From Pseudomonas citronellolis (GTDB lineage Bacteria; Pseudomonadota; Gammaproteobacteria; Pseudomonadales; Pseudomonadaceae), in contig NZ_JARJLT010000100.1 of NCBI RefSeq assembly GCF_029335315.1, positions 1 to 41,133 of the forward strand: a DNA stretch of 41,133 nt, in the 5' to 3' direction. The position numbers and the translations under genes were made by a program. Positions within the stretch are counted from its first letter, which is position 1, and every line of letters begins with the position of its first letter. The notes under the pieces are model-generated. The model had not been told where the DNA came from and did no database searches. It saw only the letters and a program-made list of their open reading frames with translations. Of the stretch, positions 7,765-15,845 are shown piece after piece.

Positions 7765-9011
7765 GCTACGGCGGCGTCGGCGGTTTCGCCAACAAGCACG
7801 AGCAGGAGATGCAGGCGCTGAAGATGCGCCTGCATCGCTACATCATCGACGAGATCGACGAAGACGGCATGAACCTGCTGGAGGGCGCGCGCCCGGCGGT
7901 GGCCCAGTACGTCTCCGAGAAGGTCTGCGAATACGCCGCGCGGCGCCAGCTGGCGATTTCCCGCTACGAGCTGGACCGCCTGGCCGAGGAAGTGGTCGAC
8001 GAGCTGACCGGCTTCGGCCCGCTGGAAATCCTGCTGCGCGACCCGGGCATCAGCGAAATCCTGGTCAACGGTCCCGACCGGGTGTTCGTCGAGCACCAGG
8101 GCCGGCTGTACCAGAGCGACCTGCGCTTCATCGACGACCACCATGTGCAGCGGGTCATCCAGCGCATCCTCGCGCCGCTCGGGCGGCGCCTGGACGAGTC
8201 CAGCCCGATGGTCGACGCGCGCCTGCCCGACGGCAGCCGGGTCAACGCGATCATCCCGCCGGTGGCCCTCGACGGCCCGTGCATCTCCATCCGCAAGTTC
8301 AGCAAGGAACTGCTGCAGAGCGCCGACCTGCTGGCCTACCAGAGCGTCGACGAGGCGCTGCTGGGCTTCCTCCGCCAGGCCGTGGGCAACCGCTGCAACA
8401 TCCTCATCAGCGGCGGCACCGGTACCGGCAAGACCACCCTGCTCAACGTCCTCAGCGGCTTCATCGACGAGCGCGAGCGCATCGTCACCATCGAGGACAC
8501 CGCCGAACTGCAGTTGGGCCACGACCACGTGGTGCGCCTGGAAACCCGCCCGCCGAACGCCGAGGGCCACGGCGAAGTGACCGCCCGCGACCTGATCCGC
8601 AACGCCCTGCGCATGCGCCCGGACCGCATCATCCTCGGTGAGATCCGTGGCGTCGAAGTGCTCGACGTGCTGCAGGCGATGAACACCGGCCACGACGGCT
8701 CGATGAGCACCGTGCACGCGAACACCGCGCTGGATTCGCTGCTGCGCATGGAGATGCTGGTCGGCCTGACCGGCCACAAGATCCCCGAGACCACCCTGCG
8801 CCAGATGATCTGCGCGGCGCTCGACGTGGTGGTGCAGATCACCCGCCAGGCCAACGGCCGGCGCTGCATCAGCGAGGTGCTGGAGGTGCTGGAGGTACGC
8901 GATGGCATCTACGTGACCAACTCGCTGTTCACCCTCGACCGGCGTGGCACCGGGCAGTTCGTGCGCACCGGCGCGCCGTCCGGGTTGAAGTTCCGCCAGG
9001 TGCCGGCATGA
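7761..9011 (+). CDS. tadA: Tad pilus assembly ATPase TadA/CpaF
   Basis: A 416-aa hexameric secretion ATPase of the GspE/VirB11 superfamily that drives Flp pilus assembly. Walker A is SGGTGTGKTT (217-226, Lys224), the Asp box is VTIEDTAELQ (242-251), Walker B is IILGEIRG (Glu294), and the His box is STVHAN (His319). The N-terminal domain (about 20-200) contains the family segments FGPLEILLRDPGISEILVNG and SSPMVDARLPDGSRVN. Translation is coupled to tadZ by an ATGA overlap, and to tadB by another. All catalytic elements are intact. Confidence 0.97.
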   Translation: MSYGGVGGFANKHEQEMQALKMRLHRYIIDEIDEDGMNLLEGARPAVAQYVSEKVCEYAARRQLAISRYELDRLAEEVVDELTGFGPLEILLRDPGISEILVNGPDRVFVEHQGRLYQSDLRFIDDHHVQRVIQRILAPLGRRLDESSPMVDARLPDGSRVNAIIPPVALDGPCISIRKFSKELLQSADLLAYQSVDEALLGFLRQAVGNRCNILISGGTGTGKTTLLNVLSGFIDERERIVTIEDTAELQLGHDHVVRLETRPPNAEGHGEVTARDLIRNALRMRPDRIILGEIRGVEVLDVLQAMNTGHDGSMSTVHANTALDSLLRMEMLVGLTGHKIPETTLRQMICAALDVVVQITRQANGRRCISEVLEVLEVRDGIYVTNSLFTLDRRGTGQFVRTGAPSGLKFRQVPA

Positions 9012-9904
9012 GCGCCGGTGCCACGCTGCTGATCGTCGCCAGCCTGGTGCTGGTCGGCCTGGCCTGCATGCTGGCGGGCCTGAGCGTGCGCGCGCGGCAC
9101 AACGAACTGGTGGTGCGGCGCCTCGATCCGGGCCTGGTCCCTTCAGGGGCGACGCCGGTGCGCCAGCGCAGCCAGCACTGGCTGGCGCGACGCATGCGGC
9201 GCGCCGGGATCGTCAACATGCAGCCATGGCTGCTGGGGGCGGTGACGGCGGTGGCCGTGCTGACCATGCTGGGGGCGCACCTCGCTGGCGTGCCCGGGGC
9301 GGTGCTGGCTGGCGCGTTGGCACTGCTGCTGTGCGGCGGTCTGCTCGGCGTGCTTTACCGCCGCCGGCTACAACGGATGATTCAGCAGATGCCACGCTTC
9401 CTCGACCAGATCGTGCGCAGCCTGCACGCCGGGCGCACCCTGGGCGACGCCATCGAGCAGGCGGTGAACGCTGCCGACGACCCCCTGCGCTCGATCTTCG
9501 CCCAGGCCAGCAACCATGTGCAGCTGGGCATCAGCCTCCCCGAGGCGTTGCAGGAAATCGCCGAGCTGTACGACGTCGAGGAACTGCACATCCTGGCCTT
9601 GGGGGTGGCGGTCAACTACCGCTACGGCGGCAACACCACCGACCTGCTGGACAACATCATCAAGGTCATCCACGAGCGCGAGAAGATCAGCCGCCAGTTG
9701 CGCGCCATGACCGGCGAGACCCGCTTCAGCGCGCTGGTGCTGGCGGTGCTGCCGGCGGCGCTGGGTGGCTACATCCTGGCGACCAACCCCGGCTATCTCG
9801 CGTCGATGTGGAACGACCACGCGGGGCGCATGATGCTGCTCACGTCGCTGGGCCTGCAGCTGCTGGGCTGCTTCACGCTCTGGCGGATGCTCAAGAGCGT
9901 ATAG
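9008..9904 (+). CDS. tadB: Tad pilus inner-membrane platform protein TadB
   Basis: A 298-aa polytopic protein of the GspF/T2SSF family. Together with TadC it forms the inner-membrane platform on which the TadA motor acts. It has an N-terminal membrane helix (LLIVASLVLVGLACML), a pair of helices near residues 75-117, the cytoplasmic T2SSF domain (about 130-255: MPRFLDQIVRSLHAGRTLGD, YGGNTTDLLDNI) and two C-terminal helices. It overlaps the tadA stop by ATGA and lies 12 bases ahead of tadC. Confidence 0.95.
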   Translation: MSAGATLLIVASLVLVGLACMLAGLSVRARHNELVVRRLDPGLVPSGATPVRQRSQHWLARRMRRAGIVNMQPWLLGAVTAVAVLTMLGAHLAGVPGAVLAGALALLLCGGLLGVLYRRRLQRMIQQMPRFLDQIVRSLHAGRTLGDAIEQAVNAADDPLRSIFAQASNHVQLGISLPEALQEIAELYDVEELHILALGVAVNYRYGGNTTDLLDNIIKVIHEREKISRQLRAMTGETRFSALVLAVLPAALGGYILATNPGYLASMWNDHAGRMMLLTSLGLQLLGCFTLWRMLKSV

Positions 9905-9916
9905 GGAGGGAGCGAG

Positions 9917-10828
9917 ATGGGCGCATCCTGGTACGTGGCGTTGGCCCTGCTGCTGGCGGTGGCCGCCATCGCCCTGGCTGTTTCCCAGAGCCGCGCGGCG
10001 AACCGCGAGCAACGCCTGATCGAACAGCGCCTGGGCGGCGGAACGGGCGCCCAGGACCTTGGGCGCTGGAGCAGCCGCACCCTGGAGCGCCTGAGCGGCA
10101 GCGGTCTGGGGCGGCGCCTGCACCTGCGCGACAACGAAGTGCGTCAGTTGCTCACCCGCGCCGGCTGGAGCGGCAACCTGCCGCGTAGCCTGTACCAGAC
10201 CCTGCAAGTGGCCACGCCGCTGCTGCTGTGCCTGCTGGTGGTGCTGTTCGGCGTGATCAATGGGCGCAGCCCGGATGGCCTGGTGTTGCCATTGGTGTTC
10301 GCCGGCGGCATCGGTTTCCTGCTGCCCAAGCGCGTACTCGCGCACCTGGCGGGCAAGCGCAGCCGCAAGCTGGCCGAAGAGACCATCGTGTTCATCCAGT
10401 TGATCCGCATCCTGTTCGACGCCGGCCTCACCGTCGAGCAGGCCCTGCGCGTGGTCCAGTTGGAGGGGCGCGGCATAGTGCCGGTGCTGGCCGAAGAGCT
10501 GGGCCTGGCGCTCGGCCACGCCGACAGCGGCCTGGACCTGGCCGAGGAACTGGAGCAACTGAGCCGGCGCATGCAGGTGAGCGAACTGACCGACTGCTGC
10601 GGCGTGCTGCGCCAGATGCTGCGCCAGGGCGGCAGCGCGCGGGCTTCGCTGATGACCCTCAAGGAACTCTTCGAGGACCGGCGCCTGACCTCGCTGCAGG
10701 AAAAGATCGGCAAGCTTTCGGCCAAGATGAGCCTGGTGATGATCGCGCTGCTGTTCCCGGCGCTGCTGATCATTCTCGCCGGGCCCGGCTTCATGGCCAT
10801 CACCAAGGCACTGGGGGGAATTCGATGA
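9917..10828 (+). CDS. tadC: Tad pilus inner-membrane platform protein TadC
   Basis: A 303-aa T2SSF-domain protein, partner of TadB. The N-terminal membrane helix is at about residues 5-24 and central helices lie near 95-135. The T2SSF domain begins at ETIVFIQLIRILFDAGLTVE, and a final helix spans MIALLFPALLIILAGPGFMA. Start: ATG 9917 with GGGAGGGAG just upstream. The stop overlaps the tadD start (ATGA). Confidence 0.94.
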   Translation: MGASWYVALALLLAVAAIALAVSQSRAANREQRLIEQRLGGGTGAQDLGRWSSRTLERLSGSGLGRRLHLRDNEVRQLLTRAGWSGNLPRSLYQTLQVATPLLLCLLVVLFGVINGRSPDGLVLPLVFAGGIGFLLPKRVLAHLAGKRSRKLAEETIVFIQLIRILFDAGLTVEQALRVVQLEGRGIVPVLAEELGLALGHADSGLDLAEELEQLSRRMQVSELTDCCGVLRQMLRQGGSARASLMTLKELFEDRRLTSLQEKIGKLSAKMSLVMIALLFPALLIILAGPGFMAITKALGGIR

Positions 10829-11601
10829 GAACACTGTTCGCGCTGGGCCTTTGCGCCCTGGCCCTGGGCGGCTGCGCCAACCTGCCGGGCGGCGCGCCGA
10901 TGGTCGGCCAGCGCTGCGACGGCGACCTCAGCCAGGCGCAGACGCTGCAACTGGACGTGGCGCGCGACATGCTCAAGGACGGGCGCCTGCACGCGGCGCT
11001 GGCGCACCTGGAGACCATGCCGCCGCAGCTGCTGGAAGTACGCGAGAGCAAGGCCATAGCCCTGCGCCGCATCGGCAGTCCGCAGGCCAAGGCGCTGTAT
11101 ATCGGCCTGCTGGACACCTGCAAGGCCGGCGAGGCGCACCATGGCCTGGGCCAGATCGCCCTGCGCGAGGGCCAGGTGGCCGAGGCCGAGCGCGAGCTGC
11201 GCGAGGCCGCGCGGCTGCAACCCACCGACAGCATGATCCGCAACGACCTGGGTGTGGTCCTGCTGCGCAAGGGCGACAACGAAGGCGCGCGCTTCGAATT
11301 TCTCACCGCCGTCGAACTGGGCGACGGCGGCAAGCTGCCGGCGACCAACCTGCTCAGCCTCTTGTTCCTCGAAGGCGAGAACAGCCAGGCGGCGGCGCTG
11401 ATCGACAAGGCGCAGCTGTCCGACGAACAGGTGCGCCAGGCCCACCAGCGCGCCGACGCGCTGAAGCCCGGCGCGCCGACGCAGCCGGTGGCGGCGGAGG
11501 GCGTGGTGCAGGTCGAGGCGGGGCCGGCGCAGCCGTTGCCGGCGGAGGACAACGCGGCGGCCGAGGTGCGCGACGCCGCGCTGCTGGTCAAGGCGCATTG
11601 A
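10825..11601 (+). CDS. tadD: Tad pilus assembly lipoprotein TadD (TPR repeats)
   Basis: A 258-aa lipoprotein. The signal peptide ends in the lipobox LGGC (Cys17), so the mature protein should be lipidated and act as a pilotin-like assembly factor for the secretin. Helical TPR-like repeats fill about residues 35-210 (AHHGLGQIALREGQVAEAER, NDLGVVLLRKGDNEGARFEF). The C-terminal 45 residues are Ala/Pro/Glu-rich and probably disordered. It is coupled to tadC by ATGA. TPR and lipobox together with operon position make the call firm. Confidence 0.93.
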   Translation: MRTLFALGLCALALGGCANLPGGAPMVGQRCDGDLSQAQTLQLDVARDMLKDGRLHAALAHLETMPPQLLEVRESKAIALRRIGSPQAKALYIGLLDTCKAGEAHHGLGQIALREGQVAEAERELREAARLQPTDSMIRNDLGVVLLRKGDNEGARFEFLTAVELGDGGKLPATNLLSLLFLEGENSQAAALIDKAQLSDEQVRQAHQRADALKPGAPTQPVAAEGVVQVEAGPAQPLPAEDNAAAEVRDAALLVKAH

Positions 11602-11630
11602 CGCAGCCCAAGGGGGCCGGGAGAGCGAGC

Positions 11631-11912
11631 ATGAAAGGGATGATCCTCGGCGGCCTGCTGCTGGCCGCGCCGTTGTACCTGCCGGCCGCCGAAGCGCCGC
11701 GACCGCAGCCGGGCACCAGCGCCTACGACCAGTGGGAGGTGGACAACTGGCTGCAGTTGCAACGCAGCGGCCAGGTGGCCTCGGCGAACCGCCAGAGCGC
11801 CACCCCGGCGGAACGCGAGCGCGCCTACCAGCGCTACCTGAACAGCTACACCCACCCGATTCCGGAATACCTGCTGGACAACTACCAGGACTTCAACACC
11901 GGCAAGAAGTGA
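11631..11912 (+). CDS. Small secreted Tad-locus protein (PA4298-like, probably DUF3613)
   Basis: A 93-aa protein with a signal peptide (MKGMILGGLLLAAPLYLPAA, predicted cut near residue 22). The short mature domain contains YDQWEVDNWLQLQRSG and ends in RYLNSYTHPIPEYLLDNYQD. It lies between tadD and tadG, where P. aeruginosa has the uncharacterised PA4298. I believe the family is DUF3613 but cannot check it. Start: ATG 11631 with GGGAGAG upstream. Presumably a periplasmic factor of the pilus machine; no catalytic motif is visible. Confidence 0.8.
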   Translation: MKGMILGGLLLAAPLYLPAAEAPRPQPGTSAYDQWEVDNWLQLQRSGQVASANRQSATPAERERAYQRYLNSYTHPIPEYLLDNYQDFNTGKK

Positions 11913-11936
11913 CGCCCGGCGTCAAGGAGTTGAGCC

Positions 11937-13685
11937 ATGTTCGGCACTCGTCAGCGTGGCGCCATCGGCATCATGGCGGCGGTCACCCTGTTGCTGGGGC
12001 TGATCTGCCTGGTGCTGGTGGTGGACACCGGACGCCTCTACCTGGAGCAGCGCAAGCTGCAGCGCGTGGCGGACATGGCGGCGCTGGAAACGGCGACCCA
12101 GAGCGGCATGTGCGGCACCCAGAGCAGCGCCGCCCTGCTGGCCCTGGCGCGCGCCAGCGCGCAGCGCAACGGCTTTCCCAGCGACGGCACGCTGAGCGCG
12201 GCGCTGGGCGATGTCGGTTTCGACGGCAGCGGCCAGCTGCGGCTGTTCAGCGCCGGCAATACCACCTGGAACGACTCGGTCAAGGTCGTGGTCACGCGCA
12301 GTGTCGCCTCCAGCATCATCCTCAATGCCGCCGCGGTGTTCGGCGCCAAGACACCGACCCGGGTAACCCTCACGGCCCAGGCGGTGGCGCGGCGCGCGGC
12401 GATGGCGGGGCTGTCGGCGGGGGCGGGGCTGGCCAGGGTGAACACCGCCAATTCGCCCTTGCTCAATCCGTTGCTCGGGGCCCTGCTGGGAACCAACCTG
12501 TCCCTGAGCGTCGCGACCTACGAAGGACTGGCTGGCGCCAATATCAGCCTGTTGTCCCTGGGCCAGCAGCTGCAGGCCGCCGGCGTCAGCCTCAACCTGG
12601 GCTCGGTGGACAGCCTGCTCGGGGCCAACGTCAGCGTGGCCCAACTGATCAACGCCATGGTCAACGCCGCGGACGCCTCCCAGGTCGCCGGGGTCGACGC
12701 GTCGCTGCTGCGCACCGCGCTGGCGACGATCAAGGTGCCCACGGCGCAGCTGAGCTTGGGCCAGATCCTGTCGGTCATCGCACCGGACTCGGCCCGTGAC
12801 GCGGCCCTGGGCGCCGACGTGAACCTGGGCGACCTGCTGATGGCCACCGCGATGGTCGCGAACAAGAACCATGCGGTGAGCATTCCCGGCTTGACCGTCG
12901 GTATCGCCGGCACCACCGCGACCATCCAGCTGACGGTCATCAGCCCGCCGACCATCGCCATCGGTTATCCCGGCAAGGACGGCAGCGGCAACTGGCGGAC
13001 CGTGGCGCGCAACGCCCAGGTCAACCTCGTGCTGACGGCCGACTCCAACCTGCTCAACCTCAACCTGGTCAACGCCCACATCGTGCTCAGCCTCACCGCC
13101 TTCCAGGGCTCCGCCGCCCTCGCCAGCATCCAGTGCGCCGGGCCCGGGCAGGACGCCACGGTCGGCGTGGCGGCGGCGCCCGGCATCGCCAGCCTGGGAC
13201 TCAATGTGACTGCAGGGGTCATTGGCATTGGCGGCAATTACCTGGCCAATGCGACCGTGACCTCCAGCCCGGCGTCGATGAACATCGCCGCGCCAGGCGA
13301 GCAGCCACTGAGCTTCGACATCGGCAAGTTGCCCAGTGACGTGCAGACGGCCCAGAGTCCGCTGGGGACGTCGCTGGCGGCCGGCGTGGCCAGCCTGGGA
13401 AAGAACCTCAAGGTGGATGTGTCGCTGGGGGGGCTGCTGTGCAACCTGCCGCTGGTTTCCTGGCTGACCTGCGGCTTGAGCAGCGTGGTCAACTCATTGC
13501 TCAGTTCGGTGGTCAGTTCGGTGGCCAATCTCGAGGCGATCCTGACAACCGCGTTGAGCAACGTGCTCGGCGCCCTGGCCTCGGTGTTGATCGACCCCTT
13601 GCTGCAACTGCTCGGCATCCAGACCGGCATCCTCGACGTACGCATCATCGACCTGCAGAGCGCCGGTGCGGAGTTGCTGATCTAG
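11937..13685 (+). CDS. tadG: TadG-like Flp pilus-associated protein
   Basis: A 582-aa envelope protein with one N-terminal membrane segment (GAIGIMAAVTLLLGLICLVL) followed by the TadE/G motif DTGRLYLEQRKLQRVADMAA. A long, low-complexity Ala/Leu/Val/Ser-rich exported region follows. It lacks the Glu at +5 of true pseudopilins, so it is probably anchored rather than processed. Asn/Leu-rich segments (NANVSVAQLINAMVNAAD and similar) suggest a repetitive beta or helical shaft. It is the last gene of the operon, with AAGGAG before ATG 11937. A hairpin terminator shared with the convergent pprB follows. Confidence 0.88.
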   Translation: MFGTRQRGAIGIMAAVTLLLGLICLVLVVDTGRLYLEQRKLQRVADMAALETATQSGMCGTQSSAALLALARASAQRNGFPSDGTLSAALGDVGFDGSGQLRLFSAGNTTWNDSVKVVVTRSVASSIILNAAAVFGAKTPTRVTLTAQAVARRAAMAGLSAGAGLARVNTANSPLLNPLLGALLGTNLSLSVATYEGLAGANISLLSLGQQLQAAGVSLNLGSVDSLLGANVSVAQLINAMVNAADASQVAGVDASLLRTALATIKVPTAQLSLGQILSVIAPDSARDAALGADVNLGDLLMATAMVANKNHAVSIPGLTVGIAGTTATIQLTVISPPTIAIGYPGKDGSGNWRTVARNAQVNLVLTADSNLLNLNLVNAHIVLSLTAFQGSAALASIQCAGPGQDATVGVAAAPGIASLGLNVTAGVIGIGGNYLANATVTSSPASMNIAAPGEQPLSFDIGKLPSDVQTAQSPLGTSLAAGVASLGKNLKVDVSLGGLLCNLPLVSWLTCGLSSVVNSLLSSVVSSVANLEAILTTALSNVLGALASVLIDPLLQLLGIQTGILDVRIIDLQSAGAELLI

Positions 13686-13694
13686 ACAGGGGGA

Positions 13695-13717
13695 GGGCGC
13701 GGCCGCCAGCCGCGCCC
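13695..13717. terminator. Hairpin between convergent tadG and pprB
   Basis: A 9-bp perfect stem GGGCGCGGC / GCCGCGCCC with a 5-base loop sits in the 35-bp gap between the two stop codons. There is no U-tract on either side, so termination strength is uncertain. Confidence 0.55.
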
Positions 13718-13720
13718 GGT

Positions 13721-14551
13721 TCAGTGCACGGCGTGGCTGCCCTGGCTGGCGCTGGGTGACAGGGCCAGCGCCAGCTGGGTGCGGTTGTGCATGTGCATCA
13801 GCCGCAGCACCTGGGATACGTAGAGCTTCACGGTGTTCTCGGTGATGCCCAGCTCGTAGGCGATCTGGTAGTTGGTCAGGCCCTTGCTGACCAGCCGGGC
13901 CACCGCCTGCTGGCGCGGCGAGAGCTTGCCGAACAGCGGGTTGTTGATGGTCGCCGGGGCGGCCTGGCCGCCTTCCGGCGCCGGGCTGGCCACGGCTTCC
14001 TCGCAGTCGGGCTTGAGCGCGGGGCTGCCCTGGGCGCCGCCGTGGACTTCGTACTTGATCTTGTGGATATCGCGGGAGATCGAGTTCAGCGATTCGGCCA
14101 GGTATTCCAGGCGCTGGTTCACCTGGTTCAGGCTGAGCTGGCTGCGGGTATGTTCGTACAGGCGGGTTTCCAGGCGTTCCAGGCCTTGCAGCAGTTCCTG
14201 CGGGGCGACCGGTTTCTGGTAGTAGTCGGCGGCGCCGACGCGCATCGCGTCTATCACTTCCTGGCTGCCCTTCTGCCCGGTGAGGATCACCGTCTCGAAC
14301 AGGCGCCCGGCACCGGCCGCCTCCTTGAGCGCTTCGACCACCCGGATGCCGCTGTCGCGGCCCAGGCCCAGGTCGCAGATGACCAGGCCGATGCCCGGTT
14401 CGGCGCGGAACTGTCGCACGGCGCCTTCCCGGTCGCTGCTGGCGAAGCAGCGGTAGCCCTGGTTCTCCAACAGTTCGCAAAGTTCACTGGTCACATCGGG
14501 CTCATCATCGATGACCAGCACACTGAAACGGCGATGCGCTGTCTTGTCCAT
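13721..14551 (-). CDS. pprB: Two-component response regulator PprB (receiver + LuxR-type HTH)
   Basis: A 276-aa transcription factor. The receiver domain (about 10-125) has acidic pair D15/D16, phospho-acceptor Asp60 (VICDLGLGRDSG), Thr91 and Lys113, all intact. A linker with a helical segment (about 130-195) leads to a LuxR-type helix-turn-helix at the C-terminus (LSPRQQAVARLVSKGLTNYQ, ELGITENTVKLYVSQVLR). In P. aeruginosa PprB activates flp/tad and other adhesion genes under control of PprA, and the genomic setting is the same here. Start: ATG 14551 with AGGAG 9 bases upstream; a GTG codon directly before it is an equal alternative. Confidence 0.95.
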   Translation of the reverse strand: MDKTAHRRFSVLVIDDEPDVTSELCELLENQGYRCFASSDREGAVRQFRAEPGIGLVICDLGLGRDSGIRVVEALKEAAGAGRLFETVILTGQKGSQEVIDAMRVGAADYYQKPVAPQELLQGLERLETRLYEHTRSQLSLNQVNQRLEYLAESLNSISRDIHKIKYEVHGGAQGSPALKPDCEEAVASPAPEGGQAAPATINNPLFGKLSPRQQAVARLVSKGLTNYQIAYELGITENTVKLYVSQVLRLMHMHNRTQLALALSPSASQGSHAVH

Positions 14552-14690
14552 CACGGCACGCTCCTAGCGTTTCCCTTTAATACTTATTGGTTGCAATGGG
14601 AGTGAATCTCACTGGCGCTCAATCCTTCGATATCCATGACGCCAGGTATTAGCTCAAAACATATAGTCCCTTGGTCTGAGTATCGGCAAG

Positions 14691-15182
14691 TCAGCCGGTT
14701 GGATTACTGATGAACAGCAGTTGCAGCAGAAACCCGACGAACAGTGCGAAGAGGAAGGGAAAGGATTTGCCCCGCTGCGGCGCCAGCGCGCTCAATTGCC
14801 GGGCCAACCCTGGCGGCAGGCCTGGCGTTGCGGCCAGCGGACGCGCGGCGAGCATCAGCACTACCGTGACCAGGCAGGCCAGCGCCAGGCTGTAGAGCAG
14901 GGTGAACGGCTCGCTGGCCAGGCCCAGCGCCGGCGCCAGCTTGGCGTCGGCGGCGCCGAGCTTGCCGAGCAGGTAGCCCGGCAGGGTCAGCGCCAGCCCC
15001 AGCAGGCCAGCCACCAGCGCCGCGCCAAGGCCATGGCCGAGCAGGCTGTGGCCGGTGAGCGGCAGCCAGGCCAGGGCGATGCCGCAGGCGCCCAGGGTCA
15101 GCAGATTGTCCACCCGCCGGCGACGCAGGTCCTGCCAGGCGCACAGCGCCAGCCAGAAGATCACAGCCAGGGTTTCCCACAT
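14691..15182 (-). CDS. fppA: Flp prepilin peptidase FppA (TadV/CpaA-type)
   Basis: A 163-aa inner-membrane aspartic peptidase that removes the leader from Flp prepilin and TadE/F pseudopilins. It has about six membrane segments. Catalytic aspartates are Asp18 (CAWQDLRRRRV) and Asp79 (KLGAADAKL). The second motif reads GAAD where the family consensus is GxGD. Like TadV, it lacks the cytoplasmic methylase domain of PilD. Start: ATG 15182 (MWETLAVIFW) was chosen; the frame remains open upstream to 15332 but would run through the divergent promoter region and add a poorly fitting tail. It is transcribed toward pprB with a 139-bp gap in which no clear terminator was seen. Confidence 0.92.
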   Translation of the reverse strand: MWETLAVIFWLALCAWQDLRRRRVDNLLTLGACGIALAWLPLTGHSLLGHGLGAALVAGLLGLALTLPGYLLGKLGAADAKLAPALGLASEPFTLLYSLALACLVTVVLMLAARPLAATPGLPPGLARQLSALAPQRGKSFPFLFALFVGFLLQLLFISNPTG

Positions 15183-15374
15183 GATCTCGGATGCATCCTT
15201 GTATCGCCAAATGGAATTAATACCTTGAGCCAGGATGCCGACTTTCATCAGGCAACTAGTATTGAACAACAGCCGGCGAAGTTTGCCAGGGCAAACAAGA
15301 CTCACAACTTTCTGCCGGGCGGCGAAGGCCATCAGGGTTGGCGAAGGTTCCCGTTCTTCACAGGAGTGGCGGGC
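15183..15374. promoter_or_regulatory. Divergent promoter region between fppA and tadF-pprA
   Basis: A 192-bp gap. On the minus strand, GGTATTAATTCCATTTGGCG (15224-15205) matches the elements upstream of flp. A 16-base palindrome GTTTGCCAGGGCAAAC (15281-15296) lies about 80 bases before tadF and looks like a dimeric operator. No regulator can be assigned from sequence alone. Confidence 0.55.
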
Positions 15375-15836
15375 ATGGGCGAAGCGGGATTGGGAAGGCG
15401 CCAGGGCGGGGCGATCGCGATCGAGTTCGCGGCGGTGTTCATCCTGTTTTTCGCCGTGTTCTACGGCCTGCTGGCCTACTGCATACCCATGCTGATGCTG
15501 CAGTCGTTCAACGACGCGGCGGCGGCCGGGGCGCGGGTCGCTGTGTCGGTCAATCCCTCACTGCAACCGGCGGCCTACCAGGCGGCGGCGCAAACCGTGG
15601 TCGGCCAGGCGGTGCGCGATCGCCTGAGCTGGATGCCGAGCGCCTGGTATACCGGCTGCACCGGCAGCGACTACATGGCCACGCCGGTCGCCGAGGGCAG
15701 CCACACTCGCATCACCGTCTGCGTTCGCTACCCCGCCGGCAAGGCGCCCATCGTTCCGGTCCTGACCCTGCCGGGCATTGGCGCGGTGCCGCGCCTGCCC
15801 GACGTGCTGCAGGGCCAGGCCAGTCTCCTGTTGTAG
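15375..15836 (+). CDS. tadF: TadE/TadF-like minor pseudopilin (PA4294-like)
   Basis: A 153-aa pseudopilin. After a 12-residue basic leader the processing site is RRQGG/AIAIEFAAV, with Glu17 at +5, followed by a hydrophobic helix (FAAVFILFFAVFYGLLAYCI). This makes it a likely FppA substrate, and here the -1 residue is the normal Gly. The mature domain has two Cys residues (YTGCTGSDY, RITVCVRYP) that could form a disulfide, as usual for TadE/F proteins. Start: ATG 15375 with AGGAG 8 bases upstream. It lies 9 bases ahead of pprA, so they are almost certainly co-transcribed. Confidence 0.85.
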   Translation: MGEAGLGRRQGGAIAIEFAAVFILFFAVFYGLLAYCIPMLMLQSFNDAAAAGARVAVSVNPSLQPAAYQAAAQTVVGQAVRDRLSWMPSAWYTGCTGSDYMATPVAEGSHTRITVCVRYPAGKAPIVPVLTLPGIGAVPRLPDVLQGQASLLL

Positions 15837-15845
15837 GACCGCCGC

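Noticed and set aside
15183..15332. N-terminal extension of FppA by 50 residues
   Set aside because: It would run through the AT-rich divergent promoter region and precede a good membrane-helix start at ATG 15182.
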